Positions 12,561-24,464 of a DNA stretch of 64,000 nucleotides are shown here, piece after piece. Source of the DNA: Tetraselmis striata (lineage: Eukaryota; Chlorophyta; Chlorodendrophyceae; Chlorodendrales; Chlorodendraceae). A model generated the notes under the pieces. That model made no database searches, had not been told where the DNA came from, and worked only from the letters and a program-made list of their open reading frames with translations. The stretch's first letter is position 1, and each line of letters opens with the position of its first letter. The position numbers were made by a program, and so were the translations under genes. Where the stretch lies: assembly GCA_006384855.1 (NCBI GenBank), contig VCJN01000207.1, positions 62,001 through 126,000 of the forward strand. The letters run 5' to 3'.

Positions 12561-13155
12561 CAGCGGGCACTCCCCATGTTACAACATAACCCGCACTGAT
12601 CATAGGAACACTGCAGGGCACGTGCCGCAACACGTGACCCTGCACTGCCAGACCGGAAACTGCACTGCGCAAACTACTTGCTGCAGTGGCTTCAGCAGTG
12701 TAAACGTGTAAATAATGTCCAGCAAAGTTGCTACACTTTTTGGGCCCACTGCCTCTCCACTTGGATGCAGGCGCGGGTCAATGGCCGTCCGGAAATCATG
12801 TATCAAACTTGCAACGACTGCACTGCCTGGTATGACGCTCAGTGTGTCTCACAACACAGTCTGTGACTGCATGCCAACAAAGTAGTTCCGATAAATGCTA
12901 CATATAGGCTGGCCTCGTTGCCGTGTTATTATTCGTGAGCGTGCCTTCAGCTTTCTTCATATCAGCTGCTAGCATTATCATTTGCTTCTGTGACGCCATT
13001 CCACATCAGCACATTGGCTGAGACATTGCTCCTGACAAGGTGCTGCATCTGCTCGATAGTGCGCTGCCATTCAGGAACGGAACCTACACCTTCTGGGTCG
13101 CCTCTCACAATCTGGGGAACCAGGCATTCCATGGGTCACGTGCGCATGGTCCCTA
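12561..13155. other. Tail-to-tail intergenic region
   Basis: It lies between the ends of the kinase-RING gene (+) and the SET gene (-). Apart from the two TGTAA words I see no feature. Confidence 0.5.
12699..12711 (+). promoter_or_regulatory. Candidate poly(A) signals TGTAA (two)
   Basis: TGTAA occurs at 12699-12703 and 12707-12711, about 140 nt after the kinase-RING stop codon. Position and the chlorophyte signal consensus support it. Confidence 0.4.
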
Positions 13156-14644
13156 CTACTTGTGCGCATCAGACAGATTTGATAGGGGAACTTGTTGTAC
13201 CTGCTCCATCGTCGCAAACCATGTTAGGAAGTATGGATGAGAAGGGGAGACCAGCCGTACGATCTCTTGCAGATGCTCGAGCAGCATCTCAAAATCGAAG
13301 TCCTGTGGCGCCTTGTCCAGGAAGACCCTGGCACGGTTTGAAGGCACAGGACCTTGACGTGGCATAAAAAAACAATGCCTTGGCATACTGTCTCGAGCCA
13401 GTGCACAGGTGATGGCACCCAGGTGACACCGAGCCCATACATGATTGTCATACAGATTGAGCCTCCACACGCTACTCGTGTAGCCCTGTTGATCGCCACA
13501 TGTATATAGTGGGCAATACAGACTTTCAATGATTGGCTGTTGCAAGAGCAGCAGGGTTTCACCTGAGCGCCTTGTCCCTCGCCGCATGTGTGCGCCAGTG
13601 TGACGGACCGTAGAACTGATGCGCCTCCTCGTAGATGTCAACCACGCAGGGCTGGCTATCCGACACAATGGACTCTGGCTGCATGATGACTCCTGATGTC
13701 AGCCTGCCGAATGCATCGTAGTATCTCTCGATTCCTGTGAAGCTGTCCAAATCGGGCACCGTCCTATCTTGTGCGCACCGCTGACATTCGCATTTGAATG
13801 CCCACACCGTCGTGGTGTGATGCTTGCGTGCCGACTCCAAGAGCCACAACAGATCAGAATCGTAGCAAATGCATATCTCCTCCCCTTCCGCTATATTCCG
13901 CAGTGTGTAGAGTGTTCTGGGCACCCCCAGGTGCGGCTGATCAAGAGGGCTGTCATCTGGCTCAGGCCGCTCCGACGTCGAGGCACGGCTCACGGCAGCA
14001 TTCGGAGCGCAGGAGTGGTTGCAGAAAGAGATGGCGGAGAACAATGACAGCTGCAGTGACTTGTTGGAGCTGAGGCCCCCGAATGCGTTCGCCTTCACCT
14101 GCTGCGCAGCCTTGGCGACATGTGGGCGTACACAATTAGCTGAGGACGCTAACAACGCTCAAGATTCAAGAGGATGGGGACAGGCTGACAGTACCCCTGC
14201 CACCGGGTACCTGGGGCATGTATGGCTAGTATGCTGCCGGACTACCATGTCATGTAGTTATCGCAGCACCATAGGTATGGAAGCGGCTATACTGCATGAT
14301 GAGCGCGTACTCACTGTGCTTGACGTGGCGGATGGGTTTGAGAGGTCTTCCTGGTCTGGACACCGCGTGCCGGAGGGTTGCGGAAGTCGGCAAAGGTGTG
14401 TGAAACGGCCATCGCTGCCGGGTTGAGCATCCGCTTCCAACGCGCCTGTGAGAGCCGCCAGCGCCGCTGCATCGCTGTCAGCGGCAACTACCAGTGGCCG
14501 CTCTCGGACCAAGGCGGTTCCTCCTTCGATTCCCCCGCCAGCTATCAGTGCGCGCCCCCGCCCAGGGACGTCAGCAACGTTCACTAACTTGTGGAAATGC
14601 TCCACTTGTACTCGCCACGGCTCTTCTCCGGACTGCGCGGTCAT
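13156..14644 (-). CDS. SET-domain protein, SMYD/SET5-like lysine methyltransferase
   Basis: SET proteins transfer methyl groups from S-adenosylmethionine to lysines of histones or other proteins. Three exons are supported: 14311-14644 (end also possible at 14315), about 13563-14145, and 13156-13474. Exon 1 carries the N-SET start GRGRALIAGGGIEGGTALVRERPL. Exon 2 carries NAFGG, then NHSCAPNAAV, which contains the NHSC cofactor/pseudoknot motif, then EGEEICICYD and the post-SET cysteines (FKCECQRC). Exon 3 (RLNLYDNHVWA...LVSPSH) may be a short helical tail like the C-terminus of SMYD proteins. No complete MYND zinc finger is seen between the SET halves. Substrate is unknown. The exon 1-2 border is the least certain. 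Confidence 0.78.
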
Positions 14645-15319
14645 CGCTCCTTCGTGATTCCGTCTGACGCGTGTGCAGCGTTAAATCATTATGTAAATGC
14701 TGCGCATAATGCAACTGCTGCTAAGGATTGCCCTTTGGGGACCTTCGCTGGATACCTTTGGGGAGTGCGAGACTTGAATAAATACCTAGAACCATGGAAC
14801 ACGGCGCTTGCTGGCGGGGCTGGAGCGGTGGCACTAGGCTAAATGTAGAATTATAAGCTTCGTTCGTCTCGTCCACAGCAATAATATAGTACTCGGTCGG
14901 CGGACGCCGTCCTTATTCATAAGCACCTCACGCGGCACGCAAGCCAGCAACGCCGCAATTTCCGATCGCGCGTCATCGCCATCGTCGTCGATCGTTCGTC
15001 ATCGCCAGTGCATACAAATCGTCGGGCGGCGTCAGATAAAAAACGGGCGCTGCCGTGACACTCGTATCCCATAGTACGTCTACCTGTACTGGTAGCGACT
15101 AAAAGCTTTTCTCAGAGCGCGCCGCGCGCCTATCGTGCGCACACAGCACCCGCGCAACACCGGCGCAGCAGAACAGCACATCCAACAGCATATTCGTCCC
15201 TCGCGCTCGGTCTCGCGGAGCAGGTTTTCCCTACCGGTTCGGGAAAAGACATAGGAACCAGTCTCAGATAACGCCCTTCACCGGCCGTGCTTGAGGGCAA
15301 CTGCGGAGGCGCCGGCAGG
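14645..15319. other. Bidirectional promoter region
   Basis: This 675-bp gap separates the divergent start codons of the SET gene (-) and the CSN9-like gene (+), so it must supply both promoters. One TAGCGACTA word sits at 15093-15101. No clear TATA box was recognised. Confidence 0.5.
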
Positions 15320-15529
15320 ATGAAGCCGGACTTAAGGGGAACGCCCACTATGGACGACGAGGGCGACACGATGAGCCTCAGCCTGGACGATGGTGAGAAC
15401 CTCATGCTGTCCGGGCCGGACCTGGGCCACACCCAGCAGGACAAGCTGATAGACACCGATTTCTTCAACAAGTTCAAGGATGACTTTGACGAGAGTGACA
15501 TTAAGCCTGACAAGCCGAGGAACACCTGA
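15320..15529 (+). CDS. CSN9: COP9 signalosome complex subunit 9 (CSNAP/MYEOV2-like)
   Basis: This is a 69-residue, single-exon acidic protein. It begins MKP and ends with an acidic, aromatic tail, DTDFFNKFKDDFDESDI. The human CSN9 subunit, a 57-residue acidic protein, also begins MKP and ends with a DFFNDFEDLFDDDD-type tail. CSN9 binds a cleft in the COP9 signalosome, which removes NEDD8 from cullin ubiquitin ligases in the nucleus and cytosol. The start at 15320 is preferred over the in-frame Met at 15287 because it recreates the MKP start. A candidate TGTAA occurs at about 15845. The match rests on a short tail, so certainty is moderate. Confidence 0.7.
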   Translation: MKPDLRGTPTMDDEGDTMSLSLDDGENLMLSGPDLGHTQQDKLIDTDFFNKFKDDFDESDIKPDKPRNT

Positions 15530-15942
15530 CGGAGCTAGCTGGGCAGAGCAGGGATATGGCCCAAGCAAAGGAAGGGGGGAGAGGGGTCTGCAGCACCAGT
15601 TAGCTGTGTGCGCTGCAGTCACTCAGGCAGGTTTGGGAGACTTGCCAAGCCCACTGAGCCGCCCTTCATATCCCCAAGCGTCAGAGAGGAGCAGCAGAAG
15701 GCCTGGTCAGGTTGGCATGATAGGCGATAGGCCAGGGGCTGGGCAGTGCGGCTGGCTCGCTGCCGGGCTTGCTTACGCCTAGGACTAACGCCCGGGGGAC
15801 TCGCCAGAGAAAGCGAAATCTGAGAGGCTGTCACTAGCTAGTGCATGTAAGGTACTCTTTGTGAGCGCAATCCTATCCACTGAATATCCCTCCAGCCTAC
15901 CAGTGGCAGTAGAGGAGGGGGTATTTTACAGAATGCGCCACC
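15530..15942. other. Tail-to-tail intergenic region
   Basis: It lies between the CSN9-like gene (+) and the end of the methyltransferase-like gene (-). No feature beyond a possible TGTAA near 15845 is seen. Confidence 0.45.
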
Positions 15943-17855
15943 CTATTGCACTGGGATGCTCTGCCAGTGCTCCTCATCCACACGGCCCTGATCCTGTCGG
16001 CGGAAGCTCACTGTGTGCGAATGGCGCTGGGAAAGCCAGCACTCGTCGGTGCGGCAAAGCTGCAGCGCCCTCAAATGGCACAGCTCCTGGCGCACAAAGT
16101 TGTCCGCTTCAAACGGAGCTCGCCGATCTCGCTCAGCAGAGCGGCGCCGTTTCCCTAGCGTGCCCATGCCCTGCATCTTCTCGCCAGCCGATATGCTAGG
16201 CGATGTCGCATCCCCGTCCGTGCTGTTTGCCTCAGCCTCATTCTGGCCATGGATTTCACCCGAAGAAGAGCTGCTGCTGGAGCTGTCACCCCTGCCCGCC
16301 ATAGGGCAGACGCGAGGTGGCAGACAGCAGTAGCAATATCAGAGCCCTGATGCTCCGCAGACAACATTGTTGCCGCAGAGCTTGGCCCGGGTAAGTTCTT
16401 AATTGGATGATACGTACCAACACATGCCTGGCGGGTGGTGGCCCCATGTCGCCCAGGGCTGCCCACATATCCCGTCGTCGATCTCTCCGATGAGAATATA
16501 CTCCGCCACAGAGGGAGTTGCCCTGATGGCGGCCGTCCAGTCCTGCCCAACACCCCCAGCAGGAATGCCTGAGGCAGCTCCAGTACTGCCCAAGACGTGG
16601 GGCTGCAGGATCGCATAAGCCCCGCTGGGAGGATGGGAGGGCGGAGGGGCGCTGGCCAGCCCACCTGCCCCATCGGCTGCCACGACACAAGCACCACGTC
16701 AGGCTGAAACTCCGACAGCGCTTGCTCGTAATGACTGCAGAAAGACAGTGACTCGCCTGCGGTGGGGATCCAGCGCTGCGACATTTCAGCCTCACTTAGA
16801 TGGAGGCCACTAGCACTTGATTCTACCACAGGCAGGGGGTCAACCCGGCAGGCACTCGCCGGCTTTGGTCGAGGTGGGCATGGAGCCCGCGTAAGCCGCT
16901 GTCCGTGCAGCGCAGACGCATAGAGAGCTCAACAGATCTGCTGCCAGCCTCACGACTACGGTACAAGCCATCCTGCTCCCCGGAACTAGGCTGCGCCATC
17001 CCATCAAGCTGTATGGCGGAGCAGCCGCCGGCCTCCGTTCCGAGGGCCTGAAGGGCGCGAAACAAGTGGTAGGAGAGGCGGCCATCGCCTCCCCCAAGCT
17101 GCAAGACACAACGCAATAAGCACCGCAGCAACGATCACCGACCACAGGTCAGTCAAATCTACACCAGGACTATCGCAGGGATTGTGCATTACAAGATTTA
17201 CAGCAGAGATGAGGTCGTCAGACTACATGCAGCTCGTGCACGGGCGCCAGGCAGGCACTCGCAAAGCAAAGCACATAAGGCACTTGCCTCGAGCACCTTG
17301 ACGGAGGGCATGGTAGAACATGGCTGGAAACGGCCCCTGACGGTCGTTGCACAGGACGGCCAGGCATGCACAATGCTTAGATTGCCCCCCCCCCCACCCC
17401 CCCCCCCCCACACACACACACACACATCCAAACCCCAACGCAGGGCACAGTGGTCTGCTGCTATCCCTGCTGCCATAATCATGGTCATCACCCCCTCGTG
17501 GCGTACCATATGTATGCTGCAAGTCCCCGGATGTGCTCCTCAGTGAACACTTCATACTGCGGCCAGGGAGGCCCGCCAGGGAGCTCGCCTCGCACGTATT
17601 GCTTCCATGCAACACAGCGCGCGCAGACGCACGTGACGTGGCCCTTGCCGTTCACCTGCAGACACGAGGGCGTCACAGTCGATGCTGCCTTGCAGCCGAG
17701 GCTGAGCAGTGCCCCTCCGAGTCACATCGGGGTGCCTGTGCAGGAAGGATCACCTGAGGGTCGCAACAGTCTGCAGCAGCTACGTCTGCAGGCTGAAACA
17801 GGCCGAACTGTCGCTCAAGCTCTGCTGCGGACGGAAGGGTGCCCCACCAGTCCAT
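15943..17855 (-). CDS. Putative SAM-dependent methyltransferase with Cys-rich N-terminus
   Basis: Several minus-strand exons appear to form one gene. 17754-17855 reads WWGTLPSAAELERQF. 17507-17655 holds NGKGHVTCVCARCVAW. An exon near 17,150-17,215 reads DDLISAVNLVMHN. One from about 17,098 reads LGGGDGRLSYHLFRAL, a glycine-rich motif I resembling the SAM-binding loop. Then follow HYEQALSEFQPDVVLVSWQPMG, DWTAAIRATPSVAEYILIG with GQPWATWG, and a last exon 15943-16291 with FVRQELCHLRALQLCRTDE. The SWxPxG and EYILIGE...PWxTWG blocks resemble an uncharacterised eukaryotic methyltransferase-like family that I recall but cannot name. The frame breaks between LHAHLDQS and VDPLPVVESS near 16,845-16,880 without a usable intron. 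The N-terminal Cys cluster could belong to a separate gene. No substrate can be proposed. Confidence 0.55.
17388..17427 (+). repeat. Poly(C) run followed by CA microsatellite
   Basis: A C run interrupted by single A residues is followed by about nine CA units. It lies in an intron of the minus-strand methyltransferase-like gene, so the sense strand is poly(G), unlike most intronic runs here. Confidence 0.8.
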
Positions 17856-18578
17856 TCCTGTGGTTTGCTGCCCGGCGCCGTGGCTGCCTTCGCCGCCCCC
17901 CCCCCCCCCCCCCCCCCCCCCCTACTGCATGACTTGGGACAGTATCACTTCCTGACTCTCCTCCTCAGGCTCCGAACTACCGGTAGTATGACAGCCCCAG
18001 CGTGTTTTCCACTGTCTGTATTGATCACTCACTGTCTATCTGACTGCATTTTCATTTTTATTTGGGGGGAGGGGGGGGGGGCGCCCAGCAACCACACAGC
18101 TCCTGGCGCAAATTGGACGCAGGCAGACGCTGATTATCAAACAATCCGGTACTGAGTTGGACCCAAGTCCCCAGGCAGGCAATTGGCTGTGTCCTCTGGG
18201 TATGGTCCTGCCTGTTATATGGGGATGGATACCAAGTCACCAGAGGGTCGTGGTCGCTCTTTCCAGTCTGCTATTTATTAATTCCCTTGATTCCGCTACT
18301 CGTCGTCCGCCCCCGCGGCGGTGCCAGGATACCCAGCAGTCGCAATATCATATGTACTATCAACATTTATTAGTACTGGAACGGGCAGCGACGACTAAGG
18401 ATTATTATCATCCGTATCCATCGCTCATCGGAAATATGCAACAGCATTTATTTTGTCAAGTGACGAACACTTCCTTGCTTGTCATCATCTAGTCGCTATG
18501 ATATGGGTCGCCACTACTACGGTACCGTAGCACAGCAGTCAGATAATTGCCCTCCGCACCGCGTCGTCTTCGGAGGCT
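17856..18578. other. Divergent intergenic region with poly(C) and poly(G) runs
   Basis: It lies between the methyltransferase-like gene (-) and the RAP gene (+). It holds 27 C at 17896-17922, an interrupted G run near 18,065-18,081 and TAGTCGCTA at 18490-18498. Promoters of both genes should be here. Confidence 0.5.
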
Positions 18579-21500
18579 GTGCCATCTCCCCAGCAGATGT
18601 TGGGTCGCTTGCGCTGCCTGGGGGTAGCTCACCACACTAGGAACTCACAGTCACAGCTACATAGGCCAGCAGTAGTTTCTGCTGCCGCAGCGGCGCCTGT
18701 ATGCCGTGCCTGGTCAGCCAGGCTGGGCTGGGGAGCAGCAAGCAGTTCGAGGGCACTAAGGCTTTCTGGCGATTTGCCAGCCTCTGTCGCGTCTCTGGCG
18801 ACTACACTGCGACACGTACGCCGCCATCACCCGTCGGGATCTCACTGCTCTAACGGAGCTGCGGAAACTCGTGATGCTCGTGCGTTGACACGGGCGATTT
18901 CGAGAGCGCGGGGTGGGGCGGCAGCGGTGGCGGAAATCATCAACGGGGCAGCGGGTTCGTCAGCCCGATGGAGAACCCTGGCAAACCCTATAAATGTGTC
19001 GGCGGCTATCAACCGCCTCGCTCGACACCGTCGTGACCTAGTCCCCTCTGCCATATCGACCGTCCACAACGCCGTAGAGCGCCTGGAAGAGCATGTCATC
19101 AATAATGTCGGGGTAAAATACAGCCCGCATGCTTTGGCGGTGTCTGCCGATGGTCTCTCTAAGCTCGGTGCCTTCAGATCGTTCGACGCTATCCGAGATG
19201 CCGCACTTGCCCTCCTCGGCACCAACGACGACAGCTTCAACGCCCAGGACATTGCTCTGACGGCCAACGCCTTCGCGCGACGTGCTGCTGCAGGAAAAAC
19301 CTCAAAGATAGTTTCGCTTGATATGTTTTCAATTTGGAAACGAGGCGGCAGCTTCGGTGCTTCCACAGAGACGCCAAGAGAAGCGTCACTGAAAAGTGCT
19401 CCCTGCGACGCTTGTTACGCCAAGACGACAGCGACAAGCAGAAACTGTGGAGCTGTTGACAGGCGACGCTGTGACGACCGCCCTGGCGCTGACGAAAATG
19501 GAGCACAACGGTCGACATCACGTTCCCGGTGCAGCGATGAAGATGCGGAGCTGTTCGCCGCTCTAGCGTCGGTCGCCATCGCCAAGTTGTCCAGTTTATC
19601 TGCTCAGAACTTGGCCAATCTTGCGCACGCCTGCGCGAAGGCAGGGTACGCTCATGGCCCCCTATTCGATGCAATAGCGGTGGAGGCCAACGAAAGGTTC
19701 TCCGAGTTTACCCGGCAAAACATGGTTATAACGGTGTGGGCTTTCAGCAAGGCAGGGGACCTAAGCCGGCAATCGAAGTCGCTCTTCGAACAAGTCCAGA
19801 GGCGCGTTGTCGCAGAGCGGTTTCGCGACTATGCCCCAGCAGATATCGCCATTCTCGCCTGGTCTTTTGCATCATTGCAATCTGGCTGCTGGGACGATCT
19901 CTTCTCTGGCCTAGAGCGGGTCGTTAGCAGTAAGCTTGGGAAGTTCTCACCTCATGACCTCTCCAATATCGCCTGGGCCTTTGCAAGTCTCAACCGGTCT
20001 GCGAGCCGGCGGATGACCCCGCATTTGGCAGACCTGATACCCGCAAACGAAGATGATCAAGGTTTGGCAAACCCCGTCGAATGAATATCACAGCACTGCT
20101 ACCCATCAGACTTTTTTTTTCAGCGTGTCTTTATCATATAAATAGTTGTATGCGGGTTTCTGGAAATGCTCCAGCGGCAGGTTTTTTCTTCATCTCAATA
20201 ACACCTCGTCAAAGGCCTGATGCATTCATGTATTGTGCGGATGCTGGATGGAAAATCACCCTTGGTTCTTTCCTGTTCCATGTGATAACGCCATCCCAAA
20301 AATGTGTATTGCATCACAATATCCCTTCCTTGCGCAAAACTGCGTGCATCTAGTCGTTTGCGTTTGACCGACAGCCCTTCGAAGACTACATTTTTCCAAT
20401 CTCGCACCATCTGTGGATCAACATGTTATCCCTATATTTTGACACACTGTGGCATATGTGTATGGCTCCATATGGAGTCAGCGCATTCCCCACCACAGCA
20501 TGTTGTTATAAGTCCAGGATTGCTGACTATGCTCACATGTGCTTCCTAGGTAAACATGCAAACTCGCTTGCTTCTCATACAAGTCATCGATGGAGTGCCA
20601 TGGTGTACAAGATTGGTGATCAGATGCGTCAGCGGTTGCAAGACTTCGGGCCGCAGGCCATTGCCAACACCATGCTAGCTCAGAGCAAGATGAATTGCTA
20701 CAACGCTGCGCTGTTCAATGCCGCTCCAGCCCGCATCATGCAGCTGCTTCCAAGGTTTTCAACTCAGAGCCTCTGTAGTGTTGCGGCGTCTTATGCCATG
20801 GCCCGTCATGCATCCGATCCGTTGTTCAAAGGCCATCAACGCCAGGATCATGGACCTCGGCCTTGCCAGTTTCAGTACAGCAGAGTTGGCCTCCTTGGCA
20901 TGGTCATTTGCCTCGTTGTCGGTACCAGCAGATGAGATGCTGCACAGTATAGCGCAGCAAGCCGCAGCCGCTCCTGGGCTATGGACAGCAAACTCTGATG
21001 GGCAGGACCTGGCTCTTCTGCTATGGGCGATGGGAGTATCCAACCTGCTGGATCATAGTCTCCTCCAAGTCCTGGTGAAGCCGTTACATGAATGGGGGGT
21101 AGTATCCAAGCTCGATGCGCAAAGCCTGGGCATGCTGTACCAGGTTGACCTCCTCGCTCAGTGCCGCGCTGGAGCTCCTGCCCTTTCACAGCCAAACTCG
21201 CCAGTTGGTATTGCACGGGGAGCTTCGCGATGCAGCGGCCAGTGCGTGGAAGTCCAGCTCTGAGAAGGCCCGGCCATCCCAACTTCAACTTGATGTCCTG
21301 AGGGTGCTGCAGGACATGCAGTTGCGCTGTGTCTCAGAGTGGCGAACTCCGGGGAGCGGGCTTTCTGTGGACATCCTGGTGGAGGCTGATGGAAACCGCC
21401 AGCTGCATCCCACAGCCGTTGAGGTGGATGGCCCCAGCCACTTCACGTGTAACAGCCCCGTGCGAGAGACCGGATCTACGGTGGTGAAGCGCCGGCTGCT

Positions 21501-21618
21501 GCGTGGACACTGGCCAGAGGGGCGAGTCGTCCATGTGCCATACTTCGTATGGGACCAACTTCAGGATGATTTGGCCAAGACAGGATATCTCACGCACCTG
21601 TTGCTTGATAGACAATAA
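18579..21618 (+). CDS. OPR-like repeat protein with C-terminal RAP domain (two one-base frame breaks)
   Basis: RAP-domain proteins with helical repeats bind and process chloroplast or mitochondrial RNAs. Two exons, 18579-20061 and 20550-21618, join in phase 1 at DDQ|GKHANS. The protein is about 849 aa once two extra bases in exon 2 are discounted. The N-terminus is basic and rich in Ser and Ala, like an organelle transit peptide. Repeats with SAQNLANLAHACAKAG, YAPADIAILAWSFASL, FSPHDLSNIAWAFASL and FSTAELASLAWSFASL show the helical pattern of octotricopeptide-like/FASTK-type repeats. The RAP domain at the end reads VEVDGPSHF...TGSTVVKRRLLRGHW...VPYFVWDQL. The breaks lie at 20828-20830 (TTCAAAGGCC, one A too many) and about 21160-21163 (CTCAGTGCCGCG). 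With both corrected the 1,069-nt exon stays in frame to the stop. The donor GTTTGG is weak. Confidence 0.82.
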
Positions 21619-22685
21619 AAAGTAGTTTTCCCTGCATATCCCCCCTAGGCTGACAAAGCGGGTCATGATGGTGATATTTCAACAGCCTTCACCCACACTC
21701 ATTAGTATCAAACGATACAATGACGAATCCCAGGAAGCTCACGACTCGTCAATGACGGAGATTGGCCTGTCAGATCATTTGCAGAGGAGAGATCCTGATT
21801 TCTTTAGTTGAGGGAGAGAGTTATCTACATAACTAAATACTGGGAACGAACTAATGTGCTGAGGGCAATGCTCAAACCTCTGTTTCTGACGTAAAGTCAA
21901 ACCGAGAAGTTTGAACGTTGTAATCAATGCACTCGTTTGCATACAGAAGGGAGTCTTTGTTTTTGCCCAGTACATAATCTGCACGAGTAGTCGCCTGCTG
22001 TACTGCTCACCACCGCGCATCAAGCAGCGCGCGGCGTGGTAATAGTGCCGGAAGCGGTAGCAGTCGCTAGTCGGCCACGCAGTCCTAGGCGGCATTGGCG
22101 AAGGAGCTGCGCGTTGGCATGTCGTTCGGTGCGACTGGTGACCCCAACAAGTCATCGTATGGTCGGTGCGTGAGAAAACCTAGGATAATTTATATGTAAA
22201 TCATTCTCATAAGGCTTACCTGCAATGTCATGTGGCATACCTGTGTCTGGAAGCTGGGTCAGCATGCCAAACGAAAGGCTAACACTGCAGGGTAGTCTGG
22301 ACCGGGCGGGCAACGTTACAAACGTACGTTGCAAAAGCATATTGCCTCCTTGAACCTTCAAACCGTTTTACGTTTGTGCCTTCCCAGACTAAATATGTGT
22401 CAATGTGTGAACCATCACGAGAGCTAGGACACATTGCCGTGCAGGTGGGTCAGTGTGAAACCTCGCACCGTCAGTTGTGAGGAGCAGCGACGACCAGTGC
22501 GCGCTCACTCATCGCGTCGCAGGTGCCAGCTGACTTCGGCAGTATCGCACGACGCCTATTGCGGCCTCTGCCGAACGTCGACTGTACATCACACCCGATC
22601 AGTCCCGCCCGTAGTTGCTTCTATCTTACCCACGCGAGGTTATTTCCGATTTGTGGCCCACCTTTCCTCCTCTTTTTTGCAGACA

Positions 22686-22838
22686 ATGTATTCTCTCTCG
22701 AAAGTCGTCGCCGCGGCTCTCCCGCCACCGAACCGCATACCTCGCGCGCTATATGGGTTCTCCCGTCCTCTCGCACCCCCGCTGGACCTGGGCGTCGGGC
22801 GTTACTCGACGAACATGCAAAGCATCGGACAACAGGCT
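22686..22838 (+). CDS. Possible orphan first exon (targeting-peptide-like)
   Basis: The open frame reads MYSLSKVVAAALPPPN..., about 50 residues, basic, with few acidic residues, like a mitochondrial or plastid presequence. It runs to CAACAG|GCTGCC, which could be a GC-type donor, and a poly(C) run begins about 9 nt later, as in true introns of this window. No continuation of the gene is found before the poly(G) run and unrelated sequence. It may be the 5' end of a gene cut off by a rearrangement or misassembly. Its function is unknown, and it could be chance. Confidence 0.25.
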
Positions 22839-22846
22839 GCCTTAAA

Positions 22847-22914
22847 CCCCCCCCCCCCCCCCCGTTAAGCATCGGTTATTCAACCCGGGGGGGGGGGGGG
22901 GGGGGGGGGGGGGG
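22847..22914. repeat. Poly(C)17 and poly(G)28 separated by 23 bp
   Basis: C at 22847-22863 is followed by G at 22887-22914. The two runs can pair as a C/G hairpin, or they mark a join between two oppositely oriented homopolymer tails. Confidence 0.9.
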
Positions 22915-24464
22915 TCGATGAGAGGCGGCTGCAAACCTATGTGCTATTCACATCCGTCCGCCCCTTCACCGCGTTCGATTCGCAGCAGCGAATATATAAG
23001 CCTTGCTGGTAGCTGTACGGTCGACCCGCCGTCGTGGCGGGTATTCGACGGCCTTTGTGGCCTGTTGTATCAGGCGAGCTTCTAATACAGCAGGCCACAA
23101 AGATCTATGCATGTTTTATGGGTATGATTTGGGTTTGGTCGCTTCTAAACGGTTAACCCACGCATAGTCTACGCCGTTGCAGCCATTGCGAGGATGAACG
23201 TGAAAGAGCATGCATGCACAAGTTGTGCTTTGGCCAATGCGACGGCGCGCGCGTGGCGCGCGCGATGCATGTTATGCGGCACTACCAGTATAACAAGTAT
23301 AGCACGGCGGGGGTGTGAACGGGTTGAGCGCACGGCACGCCGACATTTGGACTTAAAGAACCATGTTTTTCTCCCATGGTCGCCAAGATATATGTGTTGG
23401 CCACCTACCCCATGCCGTGCGGCGCATGGCTTGGAGTTCGTGGTCAGCTAGCGGGCTGCATGCGACATTCGCAAACTGGTTATTCGCCCGGCAAGAAGCA
23501 GTAATATCGCCGTAACGTTTTCATTCTTAACATTTCGACATTTTATCAGATCGGGCTGTAAATTAGTGCGATGAAAAGCCCGTGACTTGCGCTTTCCAAC
23601 GCAGTAACTTACAGCCAAATCTGATAAAACGTCGAAATATGGCCTGTCAAAAATATCCCCTGGTCTGTATCCCAGCCAGCCCACTCACTGTGGGTGGGGG
23701 CGCAGGATGGGGGCATGTAATGTACCCTTCCACGCAACCTCCTAGATGCGAGGACCCCTTGGATAGGTCTCCACGTCGTGCGGACCCCGTCATTATCATT
23801 CAGCTATTCCCTTTGGGTGATGGGTGACATGTGTTACAACATGCGCGCATGCCTGTGTAGCAGCGGCGACATTGTTGTCGAGGGCCGGGGCCAGCCCGCG
23901 CTTAGCCTACGATGCGGGCGACATAAACACGCACCTATGAAATCGAAGGCACTTTATGTGTGCTTTTTTCACCCTGCGAGGCGCGGCCAACGGCCCTTAC
24001 CTTGCAGCTTGGAAAAGTGTGGGATAATTATCCCCATCACGACAACGGCATTGCTGGCACACTCTTATGAAAATGCCATGCATTGCATCGGCAACGTGCA
24101 TGGATTGGGCTCAAGCTCGGTCGTCTTACAGCGCATGCATACGTCCACCCACCACCGGCAGCGCGCGGGGATATGCGACGAATGATAGCGCTACGCTGCC
24201 AAAAAACTGCCCCCTATTCATCGCCCGTGTTTTCTGTGGTTTTAGCCATGTGCCAAACAATGCCATCGCCGAAGAATAATTGTAAAATGTGATAACCAGG
24301 AGAAACGGCTGCCTCCTTGGCGTAGGAGGTTCGCATACACTAGATTACAAAACTCCATGGCCCCGTGGCCCCATGGCTTGGGCACCAAGGCGAGGATACG
24401 CGCGGATTTCTCTGTGTACAAAATTTTGTGGGCTGCAGTATATCTGCGCGCGGCGGCGCGGTCA

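Noticed and set aside
14591-14842. Plus-strand ORF upstream of CSN9
   Set aside because: It overlaps the start of the SET gene in antisense and has no recognisable protein features.
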